A stretch of DNA of 64,000 bases from Pseudidiomarina tainanensis (GTDB lineage Bacteria; Pseudomonadota; Gammaproteobacteria; Enterobacterales; Alteromonadaceae), in the NCBI RefSeq assembly GCF_004214835.1, contig NZ_PIQJ01000002.1, positions 264,266 through 328,265 of the forward strand, written 5' to 3'. The number at the start of each line of letters is the position of its first letter. The stretch's first letter is position 1. Shown one piece after another: positions 8,238 to 15,836 of the stretch. The notes beneath the pieces were generated by a model. The model worked only from the letters and a program-made list of their open reading frames with translations. It did no database searches and was not told where the DNA came from. The translations under genes were made by a program, and so were the position numbers.

Positions 8238-10306
8238 CGGCGTGCCTGCTCAATTGCTTCTAACACAGCGTTATCTGTGAGTATCACTGGCAACGCTATG
8301 CCGTTCGGTGCGCCTGGTCCATAAACTTGATTAAACGGCACACCATAACGGTTATAGCTACGCAGATAATCCGTGATTTGCTCACTAGGGCGAGTCCAAT
8401 CGCCTTGCATGAGTAAGACATCGTCGGCGCGTAACGCACTAGCAACCGGCTCTTGCAACAACACCCCTATTTTGTTGGCCTTACAGGTTACACACCAATC
8501 AGCTGTCACATCCACAAACACCACTTGTCCTTGAGCGACTGCACGCGCAATTGCATTTGGCTCAAGCGGTTGCCACGCATGCTCTTGTAGCTGCGTTGGC
8601 TGACTTGTCCAACTGCTGATGAGCAAACCAAACCCGCTCAGTAACATAGCGCCTGCGATAGCACCGATGACACCAGCTCGCCCAAAACGACGGTAGGCTA
8701 ACATCAACGCCAATAACACCAAGGCGGCGACAATGAATGTAAACGTGGTGGCACTGACATGATTGCCAAGCAAACTAATTAACCATGCGGTGGTGAGTAA
8801 CAGCAACAACGCAAAAATCCGATTTACCCACTTCAACCAAGGCCCCGGTTTCGGTAGTTTCATCGCGACGCTTGGCCATAGTGCAACCGCCAACCACGGC
8901 AGGGCCATACCAACACCTAATGCGATAAAAATCATCAATAGTTGTAAGTTAGATGCGGCCAGAGCAAAGGCAACGGCTGTGCCGAGAAATGGTGCAGTGC
9001 AGGGTGTCGCCAGTAAGGTTGCGAACATACCTTGAATGAAATGTCCCAATGTGGATTGATCACCGCGGGTGGCGACCCATTGTTGCATGCCTTGCGGAAG
9101 CTGAATTGTCCATAAACCGCTCACTGACAACGCAAACAAGCCGATGACGATTGCCATACCACCAATAAAATAAGGGTTCTGGAACTGGATGCCCCAGCCA
9201 ATCGCGTGACCACCAAGCTTTAATAACATCAACATGAAAGCCAGAAGCACAAATGACGTGATGATACCAAGCGCCGAAGCAATAAATTGACGACGAACCT
9301 GACTTCGTTCACGCTCGGCAACCATCACCGACTGTAGCTTTAAGCCCAGTACTGGCAACACGCATGGCATGATATTCAAAATTAGCCCGCCCAGTAACGC
9401 CAGCGGAACCATCAACCACCAGCCTGTGGCGGTTGTTGATGAGCTGACGGTACCGGCATGCGCCGTTGCACTAAGTTCTGCCCGAATTAGCTCATCGGCG
9501 ATAGTCACCTGTAGCGGCTCACCGGCTAGTTCGGGCTGTTCCAGCCAATGCGAAATTGCAAACCGCGCGGTCAGCTCATTGCCCTGATGGTGTTGCTCTA
9601 ATAACTCGATGGTTAGATCCGCATAATCCTCGCGCAAACTATCCACAAAAATCCGCGGCTGTCGCCATTGCGCGGTATTTTTAACGGTAACCGCTAATTG
9701 TTGTTGCGACACCGACCAGACCATGTCAGCGACACTGAGCTGCGGGTGATCTCGATGCGGCAGGGCACTTTGCGCCTGCTCGTAAGCAAACATCGCATCC
9801 ATATCAGCAGTAAGCTCACTTGGCGTGAAGTTTAATGCCAAAGGGAAGTCCGAGATCACGCAAATATTAGTACAGCTGGCTAAAGTTAGGAGCCCTTGCA
9901 GCGCAACGGGTTGCTGCCAATTTTCCACACTAATTTGCAATGGAAAGTTGATATCACCTTGATAGCCGACGGTTTCGATTCCTTGCACATCAAAACGCTC
10001 AGGTACCGGGAAGCGCCAAGCAATGTCGGTGATATTGACGGAGTCGTTCTGCCAAGCCAGCTGCGGTGGCACACCGCCTTCGCCCGGCGTGCGCCAATAG
10101 GTTTTCCAATTCTCGGCAAGCCGCACCTGCAACAGTGCCGCAACTTGACGTTGTTCCGGATCGGTTTTGCCTGGTATTAGCAAGCGCACTTGAACAGGAG
10201 GATGTTCTTCGAGTTGAATCCAGTCGGTCGCCACTTGGGCTTGAGCATTACTACTCAGCAACCATAGCAACAGTGTCGCCAACCAGATTTTTAAATTATT
10301 TATCAT
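8234..10306 (-). CDS. scsB: ScsB-like DsbD-family transmembrane thiol reductant conduit
   Basis: A 690-residue inner-membrane protein. A signal peptide (about 1-24) leads into a large periplasmic domain with DWIQLEEHPPVQVRL, typical of ScsB. The DsbD-type membrane core carries the redox cysteines NIMPCVLPVLG and ATPCTAPFLGTA. The periplasmic C-terminal thioredoxin domain has WCVTCK near residue 612. The family moves electrons from cytoplasmic thioredoxin to periplasmic partners such as ScsC. It is longer than DsbD (about 565 residues) because of the N-terminal domain. Seventy-eight bases separate it from the upstream scsA-like gene. Confidence 0.9.
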   Translation of the reverse strand: MINNLKIWLATLLLWLLSSNAQAQVATDWIQLEEHPPVQVRLLIPGKTDPEQRQVAALLQVRLAENWKTYWRTPGEGGVPPQLAWQNDSVNITDIAWRFPVPERFDVQGIETVGYQGDINFPLQISVENWQQPVALQGLLTLASCTNICVISDFPLALNFTPSELTADMDAMFAYEQAQSALPHRDHPQLSVADMVWSVSQQQLAVTVKNTAQWRQPRIFVDSLREDYADLTIELLEQHHQGNELTARFAISHWLEQPELAGEPLQVTIADELIRAELSATAHAGTVSSSTTATGWWLMVPLALLGGLILNIMPCVLPVLGLKLQSVMVAERERSQVRRQFIASALGIITSFVLLAFMLMLLKLGGHAIGWGIQFQNPYFIGGMAIVIGLFALSVSGLWTIQLPQGMQQWVATRGDQSTLGHFIQGMFATLLATPCTAPFLGTAVAFALAASNLQLLMIFIALGVGMALPWLAVALWPSVAMKLPKPGPWLKWVNRIFALLLLLTTAWLISLLGNHVSATTFTFIVAALVLLALMLAYRRFGRAGVIGAIAGAMLLSGFGLLISSWTSQPTQLQEHAWQPLEPNAIARAVAQGQVVFVDVTADWCVTCKANKIGVLLQEPVASALRADDVLLMQGDWTRPSEQITDYLRSYNRYGVPFNQVYGPGAPNGIALPVILTDNAVLEAIEQARR

Positions 10307-10384
10307 AGAGTTATCTCATGTATTCATGATTATTTATCACACATTCAGCAATGTGCAATCACACAGTTTTAAACCATGCCGGTG

Positions 10385-10744
10385 TTACTCATTGAATACA
10401 CAAAATAGAAGGTGGGGTCGGCGTCGCCGATAACTGGGCGGCGCCTGCGCAAATCCAACAAATAGCTGACGAATAATAACCAGTAAGGTCACGCCCACAA
10501 ACAGCGAAACCGCCGCGCCGCCATCTAATATATTGAGATGCGCCTGTTGCAGTAATTGCGAGGAGCTATCACACTCAGCAACCACCACCGTATCGCCAGC
10601 AGCACTGGTTTGGGCGTGATGTTGAGCTTGCGGACACCCTGCAGGGACCCAGCTACTTTGTTGGCCCCAACACAAAAACAGCACGCAAAACACCGCCATT
10701 AAGGCGGCATAAGCACGTTTTTTGTCAGCACCAAATCTCAACAT
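10385..10744 (-). CDS. Small membrane protein, possible ScsA (DUF2946-like)
   Basis: A 119-residue protein with an N-terminal hydrophobic segment (YAALMAVFCVLFLCWG), a Cys/His-bearing middle (GCPQAQHHAQ), a second membrane segment (AVSLFVGVTLLVIIRQLF) and an Arg-rich tail. Size, layout and position just upstream of scsB resemble ScsA, the small membrane protein of the copper-suppressor locus. I cannot confirm homology by eye. One copy of a dispersed 29-bp repeat lies just upstream of its start. Confidence 0.6.
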   Translation of the reverse strand: MLRFGADKKRAYAALMAVFCVLFLCWGQQSSWVPAGCPQAQHHAQTSAAGDTVVVAECDSSSQLLQQAHLNILDGGAAVSLFVGVTLLVIIRQLFVGFAQAPPSYRRRRPHLLFCVFNE

Positions 10745-10755
10745 AACTGTATTTT

Positions 10756-10784
10756 CTAATATCCAATATCTAAGAGCTAATATC
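10756..10784. repeat. Dispersed 29-bp TAATATC repeat, copy 1
   Basis: The stretch is built from TAATATC units and reads CTAATATCCAATATC, then TAAGAGCTAATATC on the + strand. Related copies lie at 47522-47550, 47613-47642 and 63732-63760. This copy lies 11 bases upstream of the scsA-like start codon. It matches the 47522 copy (reverse complement) at all but two positions. Confidence 0.75.
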
Positions 10785-10795
10785 GTCTTGGCTTT

Positions 10796-11566
10796 TTAAC
10801 TGGCGCCCATGCCGCCGTCGACGCGATATTGGCAACCCGTAATAAAACTACTGTCATCAGACGCCAAAAACAACACTAAGTTCGCCACGTCCATCGGTTC
10901 GCCATAATGCTGCATTGGAATGATTTGTTCAAATTGGCTTTGCACTTCTTTACCATGGCCAGGGTTCATGGCTTCTTCGATAGCTCGCATCATTCGTGTA
11001 TGAATGGGCGATGGATGCACCGAGTTAACGCGCACGCCAAATGGTCCAGCTTCTAATGCGGCAGACTTGGTCAAACCAACCACGGCATGTTTTGACGCCA
11101 CATACGGACTCATATTGCCAAAGCCATCGAGACCCGCGACCGATGACATATTAATAATACTACCAGACTTCGCTTTGAGCATATGCGGCAAAGCGTACTT
11201 CATGCCAAGAAATACGCCGCGAGTATTCACTGCCATCACGCGATCAAAATGTTCGGTTGCTTGCTCATGCACAGCAGCGGGTCTGCATTCAATGCCGGCG
11301 TTATTGACCAAGACATCAATGCGCGAGAAATGCGCTAGAGTTGCTTGGATAAACTTCTGCACGTCGGATTCATTCGATACATCAGCGGCGACGCTAAACA
11401 CACGATTGGCATGACCCAGCTCTTTTTCTGCGACATCTAGGTCAGACTGCTTTAAGTCGACAAGGCAAACTTTCGCGCCTTCGCGCAAAAATAATGCCGC
11501 GGTCGCAAGCCCTATGCCTGCGGCACCGCCGGTAATAATGGCTACTTTATCTTCAAGACGGGGCAT
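10796..11566 (-). CDS. Short-chain dehydrogenase/reductase (classical SDR)
   Basis: A 256-residue NAD(P)-dependent oxidoreductase. The Rossmann motif TGGAAGIG is at residues 12-19, NNAG at 88-91, and the catalytic triad at Ser142 (NMSSVAG), Tyr155 and Lys159 (YVASK). An Asp after the second strand (LVDLK) suggests NAD preference. ATG at 11566 is preferred over one eight codons earlier, because GGAGG lies 6-7 bases upstream of it. The substrate cannot be read from sequence. No pathway neighbour is linked to it. Confidence 0.85.
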   Translation of the reverse strand: MPRLEDKVAIITGGAAGIGLATAALFLREGAKVCLVDLKQSDLDVAEKELGHANRVFSVAADVSNESDVQKFIQATLAHFSRIDVLVNNAGIECRPAAVHEQATEHFDRVMAVNTRGVFLGMKYALPHMLKAKSGSIINMSSVAGLDGFGNMSPYVASKHAVVGLTKSAALEAGPFGVRVNSVHPSPIHTRMMRAIEEAMNPGHGKEVQSQFEQIIPMQHYGEPMDVANLVLFLASDDSSFITGCQYRVDGGMGAS

Positions 11567-11663
11567 CGCACACCTCCAGTTTTCTATCAATGTGCGATCA
11601 ACTATAGATTAAATCTTGGTCAATTTTGTGATCATCGTTAAGTTTTTTTACAACCGCAGTGAA

Positions 11664-12221
11664 TCACCAAAACAGAGCAATGATACCGAGAATAATGAAC
11701 ACCGCTGAAGCGATATAGCGAGCCAGATCAAGCGGGAGCTTCTGCATGAGTTTTCCACCGAGCAGTACAATCGGCACGTTCGCAATCATCATGCCCAAGG
11801 TGGTTCCAATTGTAACCGCCATCACACTGGTGTATTGCGCGCCAAGGACAATGGTCGCTACCTGTGTTTTGTCGCCAATTTCAGCAATAAAAAACAATAT
11901 CGTTGTAGCGATAAATGCCCCATATTTACGCACTTCATTGTGTTCATCGTTGTCTGGCTTATCAGGAATCAGCACCCACAAACCCACGGCAATAAAGCAG
12001 GCTGCAACAATATAAGTCGCAATATTTTCAGGCAATACACCAACAATCCAACTGCCGAACCAAGCCGATACAAAGTGATTCAAAACGGTTGCCACAAAGA
12101 TACCCGCAATAATCGACCATTTGTGACGATATCGCGCGGCTAAAAACAGGCTGAGTAATTGCGTTTTATCGCCGATTTCGGCGAGAGCGACGGTAACCGT
12201 CGAAGTGAGAAATGCGTCCAA
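11664..12221 (-). CDS. TMEM165/GDT1 (UPF0016) family cation exporter
   Basis: A 185-residue, six-helix membrane protein built from two repeats, each bearing the family signature E-x-G-D-K-T: AEIGDKTQLL near the N terminus and AEIGDKTQVA in the second half. Characterised bacterial members export Mn2+ (MneA), while eukaryotic ones move Ca2+/Mn2+. The start is read as TTG at 12221, preceded at the right distance by AAAGGAG. This gives the family N terminus LDAFLTSTVTVALAEIGD. Any ATG upstream would add a 49-residue tail unlike the family. Confidence 0.85.
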   Translation of the reverse strand: MDAFLTSTVTVALAEIGDKTQLLSLFLAARYRHKWSIIAGIFVATVLNHFVSAWFGSWIVGVLPENIATYIVAACFIAVGLWVLIPDKPDNDEHNEVRKYGAFIATTILFFIAEIGDKTQVATIVLGAQYTSVMAVTIGTTLGMMIANVPIVLLGGKLMQKLPLDLARYIASAVFIILGIIALFW

Positions 12222-12290
12222 AATCGGCTCCTTTTTGGTAGGGGCGCATTTTATCGATATTCCACCACTGACGCAAAAACTCTTTCGATC

Positions 12291-12306
12291 TACCCCTTGA
12301 GAGGGA
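12291..12306. promoter_or_regulatory. Candidate NarL 7-2-7 site in the fnr / GDT1 gap
   Basis: TACCCCTTGAGAGGGA reads as heptamer TACCCCT, two bases, then AGAGGGA. The first matches the NarL heptamer TACYYMT and the second misses its inverted form AKRRGTA at one base. It lies between divergent fnr and the GDT1-family gene. Assignment to NarL is inference, supported by narX- and narL-like genes in the same region. Confidence 0.35.
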
Positions 12307-12380
12307 TCTCGGGGGTACTCCTTCAGCGCAAGGTTAATTTGCAACCAGACTGCGTATACTGCATGCATTGATATTTGATT

Positions 12381-12394
12381 TTGATCTGCATCAG
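12381..12394. promoter_or_regulatory. FNR box overlapping the fnr leader
   Basis: TTGATCTGCATCAG matches the FNR consensus TTGAT-N4-ATCAA at 9 of 10 fixed positions. It sits 10-23 bases before the proposed fnr ATG and touches its ribosome site. A bound regulator there would be expected to repress, so autorepression is the natural reading. Confidence 0.55.
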
Positions 12395-12403
12395 GAAAAC
12401 GTT

Positions 12404-13108
12404 ATGGCGAATATGACTTCACACATTCATTGTCAAAATTGCAGCATGGCAGCTCTGTGTTTGCCATATCAGTTAGATCAAGAAGGTATGGCACGCCTCG
12501 ATACCATTATTCAGCGTCATAAGCCGTTACACAAACGCGATGTGTTAGTAAACGCCGGCGCGCCACTGAAGTTTTTATATGCGGTTCGCAGTGGTTCACT
12601 AAAATCATACACGATTGATGATAATGGCGTTGAGCAAATCATCGACTTCCATTTACCCGGCGATTTGATTGGCTTCGACGCGCTTGCTAGAAGCGAACAC
12701 CGAAGCTATACCCAAGCGCTTGAAACCAGCATGCTGTGCGAAATTCCCGTGAGCTCGCTCGATGATCTCGCGGAACAAATGCCAGGCTTACGCCGTCAAA
12801 TGTGGCGCTTAATGAGCGGTGAGATTTTCACCAGCAAGCAATTGCTCGGAACACTCAATAATCGCTCTGCACAGCAACGTTTAGCGCATTTTTTGGTGAC
12901 CCTTGCTGATCGCTTTAAAGAGCGAGGCTTATCAAGCCGTTCATTCCGACTCACCATGACTCGCGCTGACATCGGTAACTATCTGGGATTATCAGTCGAA
13001 ACCATCAGCCGCATTCTATCTGCACTGCAGTTGGAGGGCGTGATTGATGTCCAGAACAAACTCGTCAATGTCATTGAGCCAACCCGCTTGCGCGAGCTGG
13101 CTCAGTAA
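12404..13108 (+). CDS. fnr: FNR-type oxygen-sensing transcription regulator
   Basis: A 234-residue CRP/FNR-family regulator with all four [4Fe-4S] ligands: Cys10, Cys13 and Cys19 in HCQNCSMAALC, and Cys112 in SMLCEIP. The helix-turn-helix DIGNYLGLSVETISR contains the E..SR residues that read TTGAT half-sites. The cluster makes it active only without O2. ATG at 12404 follows AGGAAAA and aligns with the Cys-rich N terminus. An ATG at 12368 would add 12 residues. It is the likely master of the hemN and nrdG boxes nearby. EtrA and Anr are equivalent names in related genera. Confidence 0.93.
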   Translation: MANMTSHIHCQNCSMAALCLPYQLDQEGMARLDTIIQRHKPLHKRDVLVNAGAPLKFLYAVRSGSLKSYTIDDNGVEQIIDFHLPGDLIGFDALARSEHRSYTQALETSMLCEIPVSSLDDLAEQMPGLRRQMWRLMSGEIFTSKQLLGTLNNRSAQQRLAHFLVTLADRFKERGLSSRSFRLTMTRADIGNYLGLSVETISRILSALQLEGVIDVQNKLVNVIEPTRLRELAQ

Positions 13109-13118
13109 CTTGCACGGC

Positions 13119-13658
13119 CTATTGGCAACCGCCACAACAGTGGCCGTTGCCATGGTGGCCTTTAGTTGCTTCTTCAGCCTGCTTAAACAGCACACTGTTT
13201 TCAATCGCTATATGCTGGTGTAAGTCACTCACAAATTCGTTAATGCCTTCATACAACATAATCCAACTACCGCAGGCGCCGCGCGGTGCATTGCACTGAT
13301 TCGTAAGTTCTAAAAGCTGCGCAATCATTTGCTCATGTTGATCATGCTCTTCTTCCATAACCGCAATTGGACCTTTTGGATAAATGCCACCAGCCAACAT
13401 CGGGAATAAAATTTGTTCTTCTTTCATCATGTGACTTTCAAGCTCTTGGTACATGGCTTGCAAATGTTCAGCTAAACCCGCTGGGCATTCGTTGTGGTCA
13501 TTGTGCACGTCTTCGATTTTACGCGCTAAGTTGATGAGATCAGGTAACTGCGCACGATGCTTCTCATGAAAGTGTTCAATCATGAATTCAGTGAGTGCTT
13601 TTTTCGGCATGGCTTGATAAACGGCAAGAGCTTCACTGTGAACGGTTTGGGTAGTCAT
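13119..13658 (-). CDS. ric: Hemerythrin-domain di-iron protein, RIC/YtfE/DnrN-like
   Basis: A 179-residue protein aligned with the di-iron domain of YtfE/ScdA, which repairs Fe-S clusters damaged by NO. The helices carry HFHEKHRAQLP, ELESHMMKEEQILFPML, EEHDQHEQ and DLHQHIAIENSVLF, which supply the His/Glu ligands. YtfE (about 220 residues) has an N-terminal ScdA_N domain with a CCGG motif. That domain is missing here, yet the protein ends in a Cys/His tail, GHCCGGCQ. AGGAG precedes the ATG. Divergent from norR, with a sigma-54 promoter and NorR-type sites between them. Confidence 0.9.
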   Translation of the reverse strand: MTTQTVHSEALAVYQAMPKKALTEFMIEHFHEKHRAQLPDLINLARKIEDVHNDHNECPAGLAEHLQAMYQELESHMMKEEQILFPMLAGGIYPKGPIAVMEEEHDQHEQMIAQLLELTNQCNAPRGACGSWIMLYEGINEFVSDLHQHIAIENSVLFKQAEEATKGHHGNGHCCGGCQ

Positions 13659-13723
13659 AACGTCTCCTAGCTAAAATTTTCCGCTGCAAGCAGCGTCATT
13701 CATAGTATTTACCCCTTAACTGG

Positions 13724-13740
13724 TGCAATTTTGGTGCCAA
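13724..13740 (-). promoter_or_regulatory. Sigma-54 promoter of ric
   Basis: On the minus strand the bases read TTGGCACCAAAATTGCA, an exact match to the sigma-54 core TGGCAC-N5-TTGC. It lies 66 bases upstream of the ric start codon. Three NorR-type sites lie further upstream. Confidence 0.85.
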
Positions 13741-13780
13741 AACTACCCACTTTGATTTATATCGAGTTTTTATCCGCAAT

Positions 13781-13837
13781 GGTAAATTAAACCCAATAAA
13801 GTTCGGGTCATTCCGGCCTAAAAGGGTTGTTTTTACC
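13781..13837. promoter_or_regulatory. Three NorR enhancer sites between ric and norR
   Basis: GGTAAATTAAACC at 13781-13793, GGTCATTCCGGCC at 13806-13818 and GGTTGTTTTTACC at 13825-13837 fit GGT-N7-ACC (the middle one has GCC). E. coli NorR binds three GT-N7-AC sites. Centre spacings are 25 and 19 bases. The nearest site lies about 47 bases from the ric sigma-54 element. The last site abuts the norR ATG, so NorR may also repress itself. Confidence 0.75.
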
Positions 13838-15394
13838 ATGCATGATGTCTCTTTATTGGAAACGTTAATTGCCGACTTAGTGACCGATTTACCGGCGGTC
13901 ATTCGGCTCGAAAAAGTTGTCAAAACACTGCGCACCCACTTCAACTGTGGCGCTGTGGTGATACTCAAACATGACCAAGATATGTTGCGTCCTATTGCAA
14001 GTATCGGGCTCGCCCGCGAAGCGCTAGGTCGGCGATTTTTAGTCCCCCAACACCCGCGCCTCGAACGCATTTTAAGTAGTCGTGAAACGGTTCGGTTTGA
14101 GCCAGACAGTAGCTTGCCTGATCCGTATGATGGATTAATTGAAGACAGCCCAGATGGGCACCTTGCAGTGCACGATTGCATGGGTATTAGCTTATATATT
14201 GAAGGTAAATGTTGGGGCGTCCTGACACTGGATGCGCTTAACCCAGGCACGTTCGATAATAACACCATGCAAGCCTTGCAACGCGCCAGCTTACTGGTAG
14301 AAGCGGCCATTCGTATGGGGCTGATTGAGCAAAATATTCGGTCCTTGCGTAACAATCGCCGCGATAGTGAATACTCACTTACCAGCAACAGCAACGATGG
14401 CCAAGAAATTATTGGCCGCAGTGCGGCATTGATGACCGTGTTACAAGAATTAGAAGTGGTTGCTGGTTCTGATTTACCGGTACTGTTACTGGGTGAAACG
14501 GGTGTCGGTAAAGAGCTTTTTGCGCGCCAACTCCATCGTTTATCACCACGCAACCACAAGCCGTTGGTTTATGTAAACTGTGCGGCGTTACCAGAAACCT
14601 TGGCTGAAAGTGAACTGTTTGGGCATACCCGCGGAGCCTATTCAGGTGCAACCGGGGAACGTGCCGGACGTTTCGATAGTGCCGATGGTGGTACGATCTT
14701 TTTAGACGAAGTCGGTGAGTTACCACTAGCGATTCAAGCCAAGTTGTTGCGCGTTTTACAAAATGGTGAAATTCAGCGCTTGGGTAGCGATAGTTCACAT
14801 AAAGTGAATGTTCGAATTGTGGCAGCGACGAATCGCGATTTGAAACAACAAATCAAGTCTGGCGACTTCCGCGCAGATTTATATCACCGTTTGTCGGTTT
14901 ATCCGTTGCCGATTCCACCACTGCGTGAACGCCACGATGACATCGCCGTGCTGGCGGGACATTTTCTTGAGCTCAACCGCGCTCGCTTGGGTGTTCGGGC
15001 ATTACGTTTATCACCAGCCGCCGAGCAAGCACTGCAACGCTATGACTGGCCAGGTAATGTGCGCGAACTGGAGCACACTATCAGCCGCGCCGCCATTAAA
15101 GCTTTAAGCTTGGGCGCTCGCCGCGATGATATTGTCAGTATTGATGCGCAATTACTGGATTTACCCACTGCTGTGGTGCCAGCAGTAGGCGCGCATGAGC
15201 TGCCATTACCGAAAACATCAGGCTCATTAGATGCTGGTGCATTAAACTTGAAAAATGCGGTACAAACGGTGCAACGAGAACTCATTCAACAAGCTCTCGA
15301 GCATACTGACTATAAATGGACACAAGCTGCCCGTATACTAGACCTTGATCCGAGCAACTTGCATAAGCTTGCCAGCCGCTTGGGGCTTAAATAG
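13838..15394 (+). CDS. norR: NorR, NO-responsive sigma-54 activator
   Basis: A 518-residue bacterial enhancer-binding protein in three parts. The N-terminal GAF sensor (to about 170) has DPYDGL near 95-100 and a Cys near 114, the region that holds the mononuclear iron for NO in E. coli NorR. The AAA+ domain has Walker A GETGVGKE at 219-226, sigma-54 loop GAYSGA at 266-271 and Walker B GGTIFLDEVGEL. The C terminus is a Fis-type helix-turn-helix (WTQAARILDLDPSNLHKLASRLG). The loop differs from the usual GAFTGA at two positions. It should drive ric and norB. Confidence 0.93.
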   Translation: MHDVSLLETLIADLVTDLPAVIRLEKVVKTLRTHFNCGAVVILKHDQDMLRPIASIGLAREALGRRFLVPQHPRLERILSSRETVRFEPDSSLPDPYDGLIEDSPDGHLAVHDCMGISLYIEGKCWGVLTLDALNPGTFDNNTMQALQRASLLVEAAIRMGLIEQNIRSLRNNRRDSEYSLTSNSNDGQEIIGRSAALMTVLQELEVVAGSDLPVLLLGETGVGKELFARQLHRLSPRNHKPLVYVNCAALPETLAESELFGHTRGAYSGATGERAGRFDSADGGTIFLDEVGELPLAIQAKLLRVLQNGEIQRLGSDSSHKVNVRIVAATNRDLKQQIKSGDFRADLYHRLSVYPLPIPPLRERHDDIAVLAGHFLELNRARLGVRALRLSPAAEQALQRYDWPGNVRELEHTISRAAIKALSLGARRDDIVSIDAQLLDLPTAVVPAVGAHELPLPKTSGSLDAGALNLKNAVQTVQRELIQQALEHTDYKWTQAARILDLDPSNLHKLASRLGLK

Positions 15395-15440
15395 CAACAG
15401 TGCTCACATTTGGTTTAAGCAATTACGGATTCGGTATTCT

Positions 15441-15836
15441 ATGAAGGTCATTTTGCGCATACTGCTGTGGCGCACGATAGCAATTTTGGCGTTACTGCTT
15501 GGGTTAATCGGCTTATTGTTGCCGATTATGCCAACGGTACCGTTTTTATTAGTCGCTGCATGGGCGGGTGGTAAAGGCTGGCCGGTACTTGAGCAAAAAT
15601 TGCTTTCTCACCCCAAATACGGCCCGCAGATAATCGCTTGGCGTAAGCACGGCGTAGTGAAACGTCAACCCAAAGTGATCGCCTCGGTGATGATGGGCGG
15701 TAGCGCCATTATGCTGAGCTTCAGCCCAGCACCGTTGGCGCTAAAGTTTGCCATCATTGGCATTATGGCGACTATCGCGTTTTGGCTCTGGCTACGTCCT
15801 GAATCCGCACCCGCCGATACAATCGATGCCGATTAA
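15441..15836 (+). CDS. DUF454 (YbaN-like) inner-membrane protein
   Basis: A 131-residue membrane protein of the DUF454 family. It has a hydrophobic start (LLWRTIAILALLLGLIGLLLPIMPTVPFLLVAAW) and the family-typical PLMPTVPF-like turn. A central polar segment (HPKYGPQIIAWRKHGVVKR) and two more membrane spans follow. ATG at 15441 is chosen because it gives the short cytoplasmic head of the family. The role is unknown. It lies 46 bases after norR, and its stop overlaps that of the convergent nnrS. Confidence 0.82.
   Translation: MKVILRILLWRTIAILALLLGLIGLLLPIMPTVPFLLVAAWAGGKGWPVLEQKLLSHPKYGPQIIAWRKHGVVKRQPKVIASVMMGGSAIMLSFSPAPLALKFAIIGIMATIAFWLWLRPESAPADTIDAD

Noticed and set aside
12222..12368. 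yybP-ykoY manganese riboswitch upstream of the GDT1-family gene
   Set aside because: The conserved GGGGAGUAGC and GAGACCUUUGC segments are not found on either strand, so only the gene family suggests it.
13696..14559. Long minus-strand frame opposite norR
   Set aside because: It is the mirror of norR, has Ser/Arg-rich low-complexity sequence without any domain, and covers the ric-norR control region.
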